In this document: positions 7,804 to 14,536 of the stretch, one piece after another | Position numbering within the stretch: position 1 is the stretch's first letter | Layout of the letters: every line of letters starts with the position of its first letter | DNA from: Nitratireductor sp. ZSWI3 | GTDB taxonomy: Bacteria; Pseudomonadota; Alphaproteobacteria; Rhizobiales; Rhizobiaceae | DNA length: 35,326 nucleotides | Assembly: GCF_024655565.1 (NCBI RefSeq) | Contig: NZ_JANKOF010000047.1 | Location: 1-35,326 of the forward strand | Reading direction: 5' to 3' | Notes under the pieces: model-generated | What the model was told of the DNA's origin: nothing | The model's database searches: none | The model's input: the letters and a program-made list of their open reading frames with translations, nothing else | Position numbers and translations under genes: made by a program

Positions 7804-10800
7804 ATGAACAACAAGCGTTCCTATCTGGATAACATCAATGCAGGCAGACGCCGCCGCCCCGGCTCGGACGAAACCCTCGACCAGATCAGCAGAACGCTCG
7901 ACCATCTGGAAAGCCGGCTCGAGCACGCCAGAAATCCGCGCCCCGGACATCTGGAGGAAAGCGAGCTCGCGCGTCGCTTCCAGCGGCTCTCCGACAGCGT
8001 GTCCGGCGCCCGTTCGCGCACCGCGCCGCATTCCGAGCCGGTCGGTCGCGCTTCGTCCTCACAGGCCTCCCTGGAGCAGGCCGCACGCGCCCTGGAGCAC
8101 ACGCGCCGACAGGAACGCGAGGTTGCCTCGATCACCGGCATCGCCGGCGAGCTCAAGTCGCTGCGCGAGGATTTGCGCGATGTCATGCAGACCGGCATCA
8201 GCGGCGAGTTCGACATGCTGCGCCGCGAGCTGGCCGGCATCATGGCGGCCGTTCCGAATTCGGCGCTCAGCGGCGAGCTGGTGGTCGAGTTCGAACGGCT
8301 TTCCGACGCGATCGCGCAGCTCGCCGAGCGCAGCGACGACAGGAGCGTCAAGATGCTGCGCCTCGAGATGGAGGAGCTCAAATCCTCGATCTCGGCGCTG
8401 GCGCGAGAAGAGACGCTGCGTGCCGTCGATCGCCGCTGGGATGCCTTCGACGACCGCTGGACCGCCTTCGAGAACCGCATGTCGGCCGGTCTGCGCAACC
8501 CGGATCCGGCATTCGACATGCTGCATCAGCGGCTGGAGGAGATCGGCAGCGCCATCAACAGCCTGCCGGATTCTCTTTCGCTGCGGTCGCTCGATGAGCG
8601 CGTGCGCACGCTGGCGGCCGGGCTCGACAAGCTGGTCAGCCGCAAGGCGCCCGCCAATTCCGAACTTTACGCCGCCCTCGACGAGCGGCTCGACGAGATC
8701 TCCCGCGCCATCGCGGCATGCCTGCCGCGTGGGCAGGTCGCGAGCGTCGACCCCCAGCCCTTCGAGCGGATCGAAGCGCGCATTTCCTCGCTCGCCAATC
8801 AGGTCGCCGAGGTTCTGGCCGACCGGGCGGGAGACCAGGCGGTCGACCGCCTCGGCCTTCAGATGGAGGAACTCTCCAGGAGGGTCGACGACATCGCCAG
8901 CCGCATCGATCTGCCCGAGCAGATGGTCGAGCGGCTGGCCGGCCAGATCGCCGACATCGCCGACAGGCTCGACAATGCGCCGCAGTCGCAGGCGGCCGAG
9001 ATGATGCTGCGCGGCATGGACGATCGCTTCGCCCACCTCTCGCAGATGATCGAGCAGCGTCGCGACGACGCGACCGAATTTGGCCGCTCGCTGGTCTACG
9101 ACCTCGAGCAGCGCCTGCAGGAGATCACGGCGCGCCTGGATGGCCAGGCAGGCGGGCCGCCTGACGCCGCCGGCATCATGGCGAGCATCGACGAGCGCTT
9201 CAATGCGCTGGCTGCGCGCCTCGAGAGCAGCCTGCGCGAACCGCCGAACGCGGCCATGATCGGCGCGCTGGAGGCCCGGCTGGAAGACATTGCCGGGCGC
9301 CTGCAGTCTTCGTCGGCCGGAGCCTCGTCGGTCGATCCGGACGTCATCCGCAATCTGGAAATCCAGGTGAAGAGCCTTTCGGAGCATCTCTCACGGCCGG
9401 GGCTCGAGGTTCCCGAACTCGAGGACATCGGCCCGCGCCTCAAGAGCATCGAGCGCTCCGTTCAGGAAAACCAGGCCGCCGTTCTCGAAGCAGCCCGGCA
9501 GGCCGCCGCGCAGGCCATCGGCGCGCTCGGCGACAGCCCGCACACTGCCGCCGATCCGCATCTCAAGGAGGAGCTGAAGGCGCTGGAAGCGCTGGCGCGC
9601 AGATCCGACGAGCGCAACACCAAGACCTTCGAAGCGATTCACGACACCCTGTTGAAGATCGTCGACCGGCTCGGCACGGTCGAGAACGCGGCGAAGGCGA
9701 TGCCCGCCGACAGCGGCCGGAAGATCGCCATCGAGTCGGCGCCCTCCATCGAACCGGGCAACGAGGTCTCGACGCTCGCCGAGGAAGAACGCGCCGACAT
9801 TCCGCCCTATCGCTCGCCGGCGCAAGCTGCCGCCGCCGCTGCTCGGGCCGCCCTCGACGAGGACGGCGACGAACCGGACACGAGAACGGGCAAGGCCTCT
9901 CTCCTCAGCGGATTGTCGCGCAAGCTTGCCGGACGCAAGGACAAGCCCGCCACCGTGGCGCAAGAGCAGGTGGCGCAGGAGCTGGATGCAACCGACGAGA
10001 CGTTGGAGATCGACGTCGAGCGGCTCCATGAACCGCTCGAGCCCGGCACGGGTACGCCCGACCTCAACGCCATCATGCGCCGCGTGCGCGACGAGAAGAA
10101 GGCACCGGCGCGCGACGGCAACGATGCGGCGAAGTCGGATTTCATCGCCGCTGCGCGGCGCGCGGCACAGGCTGCGGCCGCGGAAGCGGAGATCCTGAAG
10201 AAGCGCCAAGACGCCATCTCCGAATCGTCGGGGCGCTTCGGCTTCGGCAGGATCCTCAAGCGCGCCGGCAAGCCCGTCGCCATGGCGGTGGGAGCCGGCA
10301 TTGTCGTGGTTGGCGGATTGCAGCTCGGCAAGGCCTATCTCTCCGAAACGACGGTCATCCCGTCGCAGATTGCCGCCGGCGAGGCGAAAAGCCCGGCGCC
10401 GCAGCCGGCGCGGCCGGTCGAGGACACTGTGGTGGGCGCTGCGAAGCCGATGACCGATCGCCCCGTGCGCGTTCTCGACGACGAGACGGAAGATGCCCGG
10501 GACGACGTGGTCGACACGCTCGCCGCCATGCCGCAGAAGGACGGCGCCTCCGCTTTGCAGGAGCCTGCGGAAAAATTCGTCGAGCGGCTGGATAAGGCGG
10601 ACACGGCTGCCGGTGACGCGGCGCTGCCGGCGACGCCGGTGGCGGCCAAGGCTTCCGTCGACGACATTCCAATGGACGCCGGTCCGCTGCCGCTGCGCGA
10701 GGCGGCCGCTGCCGGCGATCCCAAGGCCCTGTTCGAGATCGGCAGCCGCTATGCCGAAGGGCGCGGCACCAAGCCCGACATGGCCAAGGCCGGAAAATGG

Positions 10801-11532
10801 TATGAGAAGGCGGCGGAGGCGGGCCTTGCCCCGGCGCAATACCGCATCGGCGATCTCTACCAGAAGGGCACGGGCGTCGAGCGCGACCCGGCCACGGCCA
10901 AGATGTGGCTGCAGCTCGCCGCCCAGCAGGGCAATGCCAGCGCCATGCACAATCTGGGTGTTCTCCATGCGTTGGGTGCGGCCGGTCCCGTCGACAACGA
11001 CTCGGCCGCCCGCTGGTTCCTGGAAGCTGCCGAACACGGGATCAAGGACAGCCAGTTCAACCTCGGCATCCTGTCGGCCAAGGGCATGGGCGTGCCGCAG
11101 GACCTGACGGAGGCCTACAAATGGTTCGCGCTCGTGGCGATGACCGGAGACAAGGACGCGGCCGGCAAGCGCGACGAGGTTGCAGCGACGCTTTCGCCCG
11201 AACAGCTCAAGCAGGCCAAGGACAAGACGGCGCTGTGGAAGGCGAAGGCAGTCGAACCGGCGGCGAACGTCGTCGACATTCCGGATGCCTGGCGGGAGAG
11301 CCGGGAGATCACCGCCGGCATCGACATGAAGAAGGCCGTCGCCAACATCCAGCGCATTCTCAACAAGGAAGGCTTCGATGCCGGCACGCCCGACGGGCTG
11401 ATGGGAGAGCGGACCAAAACAGCCATCAAGGCGTTCCAGAAGGCCAACGGCATGACGGCCAGCGGCGAGGTGGACGAGACGCTCGTGCGCGCGCTCCTGA
11501 AGCGGAACGGCGACGCCGCGGCTGTAAATTGA
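7804..11532 (+). CDS. podJ: PodJ-like polar localisation factor (coiled coil, TM, Sel1 repeats, peptidoglycan-binding domain)
   Basis: A 1242-residue membrane-spanning organiser of the cell pole. Residues 1 to about 820 are cytoplasmic and mostly amphipathic coiled coil with repeated EERLDEIS/LEMEELKSSI-type heptads, ending in a low-complexity Ala-rich acidic stretch. A single transmembrane helix lies at about 824-842 (AMAVGAGIVVVGGLQLG). The periplasmic part holds a disordered linker, four Sel1/TPR repeats (about 970-1120; e.g. ALFEIGSRYAEGRGTKPD) and a C-terminal peptidoglycan-binding domain (about 1173-1235, LNKEGFDAGTPDGLMGERTK). This order is that of Caulobacter PodJ, though the protein is some 270 residues longer. 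Start ATG 7804 has a GGAGAGGCGGG ribosome site. It stands alone, divergent from the MerR gene, and is followed by repeats, not by a partner gene. Confidence 0.88.
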   Translation: MNNKRSYLDNINAGRRRRPGSDETLDQISRTLDHLESRLEHARNPRPGHLEESELARRFQRLSDSVSGARSRTAPHSEPVGRASSSQASLEQAARALEHTRRQEREVASITGIAGELKSLREDLRDVMQTGISGEFDMLRRELAGIMAAVPNSALSGELVVEFERLSDAIAQLAERSDDRSVKMLRLEMEELKSSISALAREETLRAVDRRWDAFDDRWTAFENRMSAGLRNPDPAFDMLHQRLEEIGSAINSLPDSLSLRSLDERVRTLAAGLDKLVSRKAPANSELYAALDERLDEISRAIAACLPRGQVASVDPQPFERIEARISSLANQVAEVLADRAGDQAVDRLGLQMEELSRRVDDIASRIDLPEQMVERLAGQIADIADRLDNAPQSQAAEMMLRGMDDRFAHLSQMIEQRRDDATEFGRSLVYDLEQRLQEITARLDGQAGGPPDAAGIMASIDERFNALAARLESSLREPPNAAMIGALEARLEDIAGRLQSSSAGASSVDPDVIRNLEIQVKSLSEHLSRPGLEVPELEDIGPRLKSIERSVQENQAAVLEAARQAAAQAIGALGDSPHTAADPHLKEELKALEALARRSDERNTKTFEAIHDTLLKIVDRLGTVENAAKAMPADSGRKIAIESAPSIEPGNEVSTLAEEERADIPPYRSPAQAAAAAARAALDEDGDEPDTRTGKASLLSGLSRKLAGRKDKPATVAQEQVAQELDATDETLEIDVERLHEPLEPGTGTPDLNAIMRRVRDEKKAPARDGNDAAKSDFIAAARRAAQAAAAEAEILKKRQDAISESSGRFGFGRILKRAGKPVAMAVGAGIVVVGGLQLGKAYLSETTVIPSQIAAGEAKSPAPQPARPVEDTVVGAAKPMTDRPVRVLDDETEDARDDVVDTLAAMPQKDGASALQEPAEKFVERLDKADTAAGDAALPATPVAAKASVDDIPMDAGPLPLREAAAAGDPKALFEIGSRYAEGRGTKPDMAKAGKWYEKAAEAGLAPAQYRIGDLYQKGTGVERDPATAKMWLQLAAQQGNASAMHNLGVLHALGAAGPVDNDSAARWFLEAAEHGIKDSQFNLGILSAKGMGVPQDLTEAYKWFALVAMTGDKDAAGKRDEVAATLSPEQLKQAKDKTALWKAKAVEPAANVVDIPDAWRESREITAGIDMKKAVANIQRILNKEGFDAGTPDGLMGERTKTAIKAFQKANGMTASGEVDETLVRALLKRNGDAAAVN

Positions 11533-11535
11533 GGG

Positions 11536-11805
11536 CTAGGGTCAGGACCTATTAAAATGGCCACAATGGCGTTCGATAGACCAAGAGATGCAAGGAAAAG
11601 CCCGCAGAGCGGGGTCTTTCCCCCGGTCAAGGGCTTTGACGCGGCAGATCGCCGGTCTATCGAGCGTCCTTTGGATCGGCCTGATTTGCACGGGCTACTT
11701 TGTCGCAAGACCTTGAAAGACGTGAAGTCTTCCTGCGGTCCTGCTTCGCGTATCCGCACAAATCAGGCCGACCATTGCGGCCATTTTAATAGGTCCTGAC
11801 CCTAG
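11536..11805. mobile_element. 270-bp palindromic element with 34-bp terminal inverted repeats (MITE-like)
   Basis: The left end 11536-11569 (CTAGGGTCAGGACCTATTAA...) and the right end 11772-11805 are inverted repeats identical over 34 bases except one. Inside are nested inverted repeats: CGTTCGATAGACC/GGTCTATCGAGCG, GGCCTGATTTG/CAAATCAGGCC, a CCCGC-AGA-GCGGG hairpin and a GAAGACTTC-type hairpin. It has no credible gene. Both ends are flanked by TA (CTA|GGGTCAGG and CCTGACCC|TAG), as expected for a TA target duplication of the IS630/Tc1 type. This makes it a non-autonomous element, probably moved by a transposase elsewhere. It starts 4 bp after the podJ stop, so it could also shape the podJ transcript 3' end. 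Confidence 0.7.
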
Positions 11806-11923
11806 TGGTCTGACCGAAACGGATGGTACCCATCCGTTTCGATAAGTCAGCCCACAAGCTATTGATCTGGTGGGGCGATTTGTCCTGACAGATGGGTACC
11901 ATCTGTCAGGATCGCACCACTAG
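11802..11923. repeat. RIME-like intergenic palindromic repeat, copy 1
   Basis: A roughly 120-bp element bounded by inverted CTAGTGGT/ACCACTAG ends. It contains two perfect hairpins: 12-bp arms CGAAACGGATGG/CCATCCGTTTCG with loop TAC (11815-11841), and 13-bp arms TCCTGACAGATGG/CCATCTGTCAGGA with loop GTA (11883-11911). Size and two-palindrome layout match the Rhizobium-specific intergenic mosaic elements (RIME). A shorter relative lies at 24786-24866. It shares its left CTAG boundary with the 270-bp element. Confidence 0.75.
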
Positions 11924-12056
11924 GTCGCAGTCTTCGACAGGTTTTGTCGTTTTCTGCGGCAAGTCGTTCAAACTTTTCTGCATTTGACCCCGACATGGTT
12001 TGACTTCGCCATCATCAGGGAGCAGAACGAAGACACGCATAATGCTTCCACATATG

Positions 12057-12079
12057 GCCTGGCGCGTTCGCTGCCAGGC
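12057..12079 (+). other. Hairpin directly before the TauE/SafE gene
   Basis: GCCTGGC (12057-12063) and GCCAGGC (12073-12079) pair around a 9-base loop, ending six bases before the first in-frame ATG at 12085. It leaves no room for a ribosome site for that ATG. So either translation starts further downstream (GTG 12103) or the hairpin affects initiation. Confidence 0.4.
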
Positions 12080-12084
12080 ACGCA

Positions 12085-13023
12085 ATGATTCGGGTGCCGC
12101 GGGTGGGTATTTATCTCCCCATCGCCGAAATGTCCGTGAACGTGTTCGTGCTGCTTGCCATGGGCGGCGCGGTCGGCTTCCTCTCCGGGATGTTCGGCGT
12201 CGGTGGCGGATTCCTGATCACGCCCTTGCTGATCTTCTACAACATCCCGCCGGCGATTGCCGTTGCGACCGGCGCCAACCAGGTGATCGCGTCGTCTTTC
12301 TCCGGGGCGCTCGTGCATTTCAAGCGCAAGACGCTCGACGTCAAGCTCGGCACGGTGCTGCTCGCCGGCGGTTTCGTCGGCGCCACGCTCGGCGCCCTCG
12401 CTTTCGCCTATCTGCGCCGGCTCGGGCAGCTCGACCTGATCGTCTCGCTGCTCTACGTCACCTTTCTCGGCGTGGTCGGCGGGCTGATGCTGACGGAGAG
12501 TATCGGCGCCTTGCGCCGGGCGCGGAGCGGCCAGGCCGTGTCGCTCAGGAAGCCGGGGCAGCACAACTGGATTCACCGGCTTCCGTTGAAGATGCGCTTT
12601 CGGGCCTCAAAGCTTTTCGTCAGCGTCATCCCGGTTCTCGGCCTCGGCGCCTTCATCGGCTTCCTCTCCTCGATCATGGGCGTCGGCGGCGGCTTCATCA
12701 TGGTGCCGGCGCTGATCTACCTGCTCAAGGTGCCGACGAATGTCGTCATAGGCACGTCGCTTTTTCAGATCATTTTCGTTGCCGCCTATACGACGATCAT
12801 CCATTCGACCGCCAACCAGACGGTCGACGTGGTGCTGGCTTTCCTGCTGATGGTCGGCGGCGTGGCGGGTGCGCAATACGGCGCCCGCGTGGGTCAACGC
12901 CTGCGCGGCGAGCAATTGCGGGCCCTCCTGGCGTTGCTTGTCCTGGCGGTCGCGCTGCGCCTTGCCTTCGATCTGTTCGTCCGCCCGGCCAGCGTCTATT
13001 CCCTGTCAGCAGGAGTCCTGTGA
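12085..13023 (+). CDS. TSUP-family (TauE/SafE) membrane permease
   Basis: A 312-residue inner-membrane protein of the sulfite exporter TauE/SafE family. The two homologous halves each carry the family signature, GMFGVGGGFLITPLL in the first and SIMGVGGGFIMVPAL in the second, with about eight hydrophobic helices separated by a basic cytoplasmic loop (about 150-180). Members export or import small sulfur-containing anions such as sulfite or sulfoacetate, but the substrate here is unknown. Start is uncertain: ATG 12085 follows a hairpin and has no ribosome site. GTG 12103 (giving VGIYLPIAEMSVN) is a likely alternative. The next gene begins 4 bp after the stop and encodes a TIGR02186 protein, a pairing common in alphaproteobacteria, so the two probably act together. 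Confidence 0.88.
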   Translation: MIRVPRVGIYLPIAEMSVNVFVLLAMGGAVGFLSGMFGVGGGFLITPLLIFYNIPPAIAVATGANQVIASSFSGALVHFKRKTLDVKLGTVLLAGGFVGATLGALAFAYLRRLGQLDLIVSLLYVTFLGVVGGLMLTESIGALRRARSGQAVSLRKPGQHNWIHRLPLKMRFRASKLFVSVIPVLGLGAFIGFLSSIMGVGGGFIMVPALIYLLKVPTNVVIGTSLFQIIFVAAYTTIIHSTANQTVDVVLAFLLMVGGVAGAQYGARVGQRLRGEQLRALLALLVLAVALRLAFDLFVRPASVYSLSAGVL

Positions 13024-13027
13024 AGCC

Positions 13028-13816
13028 ATGCCGTCGAAGGGGATCATCGCAGCGACGACGTTTCTGACCTTCGCACCGGTTCTGGGCGCGCGGGCGCAGA
13101 ACGCGATTCCCGAGAACATCCAGATCGGCCTGTCGACGGACCGCGTTTCCATCACCTCCGATTTCGCCGGCGCGGAGCTGACGATCTTCGGCGCGCTCGA
13201 CAATGCCGATCCGCTGGTAAGCCGGCAGGGCCGCTACGACGTGATCGTCGTCCTGGAAGGGCCGGCGCGCCCGGTGATGGTGCGCAAGAAGACGCGCGTT
13301 CTCGGCATGTGGATCAACACCGAATCCCAGATCTTCAGGGACGTCCCCGAATCCTACTCCATGGCGCTGACGCGCGCCCCGCAGGACATCACCGACCCGG
13401 CCGGCTATCGCCAGTTGGCGCTCGGCCCGTCCAACCTCTATCTGCAACCGCTGGACGCCGATGGCGACCCCAAGACGATCGAGGAGTTCACGGCGGCGCT
13501 GCGCGAGCGCAAGGAGGCTTCCGGTCTTTACTCCGTGCGCGTCGGCGGCGTGCGGTTCCTCTCGCAGAGCCTGTTCCGCGCCACGCTGACGCTGGCGCCG
13601 AACGTCGCCGTGGGCACGCATCGCGCCCGCGCCTTCCTGTTCCGCAACGGCATGTTCCTGCGCGAGACCTCGGCGCAACTCACCATCCGCAAGGCGGGCA
13701 TGGAACAGCGGCTTTACGAGTTCGCGCAACAGCACGGGCTGATCTACGGCATCGCTGCCGTGCTGATCGCCATCATCACCGGCTGGATCGGGCGGCTCGT
13801 CTTCCGCAAGGACTGA
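13028..13816 (+). CDS. TIGR02186 / Alph_Pro_TM family membrane-anchored protein
   Basis: A 262-residue protein of unknown function. It has an N-terminal signal sequence (about 1-23, ending GARA), a largely beta-rich extracytoplasmic domain (about 24-230) with motifs typical of the family (ITSDFAGAELTIFGA, MWINTESQIF, GVRFLSQSLFRATL), and one C-terminal transmembrane helix (about 237-257) followed by a short basic tail. It starts 4 bp after the TauE/SafE permease stop. Its ribosome site (AGGAG) lies inside that gene, so the two are translationally linked. The conserved pairing suggests an accessory role for the exporter on the periplasmic face; this is inference. It converges with pdeM, with only 12 bp between the stops. 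Confidence 0.85.
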   Translation: MPSKGIIAATTFLTFAPVLGARAQNAIPENIQIGLSTDRVSITSDFAGAELTIFGALDNADPLVSRQGRYDVIVVLEGPARPVMVRKKTRVLGMWINTESQIFRDVPESYSMALTRAPQDITDPAGYRQLALGPSNLYLQPLDADGDPKTIEEFTAALRERKEASGLYSVRVGGVRFLSQSLFRATLTLAPNVAVGTHRARAFLFRNGMFLRETSAQLTIRKAGMEQRLYEFAQQHGLIYGIAAVLIAIITGWIGRLVFRKD

Positions 13817-13828
13817 GGAACTGCTCGC

Positions 13829-14536
13829 CTATCGCAGCAAGCTGCCGGCAATGGCGTAAATGCCTTGCCGGCCGAGCATGTAGGCCGTCAGCCGCTCGCG
13901 CGTGAAGAGGCCGGCGAAGGCGCGGTCGAGCACGTTCAGCGTTCCGGTCAGGCTGCCGAAGGCCGGCATGATGAGGCGGGCGCCGTCGGAGGCGAAGCAG
14001 GCGCGGCGCACGGACCGGCCGCGCCGCACGATGCGGGCGCCCGGGTGCAGGTGGCCGGCGATCTCGCCCGGCGCTGCGCCCGGCGCCGGCTCGTGCCTGA
14101 AGGTGAGGCCGTCGATGGCGATCTCCTGCGCCGTCCGCCCGGGCAGGCCCGGCGGCGGTGCGGGATCGTGGTTGCCGGCGATCCAGTGCCAGTCGCGCCC
14201 GGCCATCAGCGTCACGAGGTGGTCGCGAAAGGTCTCCGGCATTTCAGCCGCGCCGTCGCCGTCGTGAAAACTGTCGCCGAGGCTGATGACGATGCCGGGA
14301 TCGTGATCGGCGATGACGGCGCCGAGCCGTCTGAGGGTCGCGGCCGTGTCGTAGGGCGGCAGAAAGCTGCCGCGCCGGGCAAAGGCGGCCCCCTTTTCCA
14401 GATGCAGGTCGGAGACGACGAGCAGGTCGAGCGCCGGGAACATCAGCACGCCTCGCCAGTCGCACACTGCCGTCTCGCCGGCGAGTTCGATGGTCAGGCA
14501 GGTGCTGGCATCCGTCGCCGGCGCAAGGCTGTTCAT
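13829..14536 (-). CDS. pdeM: Ligase-associated DNA damage response phosphoesterase/endonuclease PdeM
   Basis: A 235-residue calcineurin-like metallophosphoesterase. The metal-binding motifs are complete: SDLHLEKG (D43, H45), GDSFHDG (87-93), GNHD (121-124) and GHLHPG (H162, H164). The SDLHLEKG plus A-F-A-R-R-G opening is typical of the TIGR04123 family. Its ATG overlaps the stop of the helicase gene (ATGA at 14533-14536), so both are made from one message. In other bacteria the same four-gene set (ligase, exonuclease, helicase, phosphoesterase) forms a predicted repair system, and all four are present in this window. Confidence 0.9.
   Translation of the reverse strand: MNSLAPATDASTCLTIELAGETAVCDWRGVLMFPALDLLVVSDLHLEKGAAFARRGSFLPPYDTAATLRRLGAVIADHDPGIVISLGDSFHDGDGAAEMPETFRDHLVTLMAGRDWHWIAGNHDPAPPPGLPGRTAQEIAIDGLTFRHEPAPGAAPGEIAGHLHPGARIVRRGRSVRRACFASDGARLIMPAFGSLTGTLNVLDRAFAGLFTRERLTAYMLGRQGIYAIAGSLLR

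Noticed and set aside
7620-7832. 70-codon plus-strand frame before podJ.
   Set aside because: Starts inside the CtrA-like region, overlaps the podJ start in another frame, and lacks a ribosome site.
11557-11799. Short plus-strand open frame (80 codons) inside the 270-bp element.
   Set aside because: It lies within terminal and nested inverted repeats and has no ribosome site or protein-like composition.
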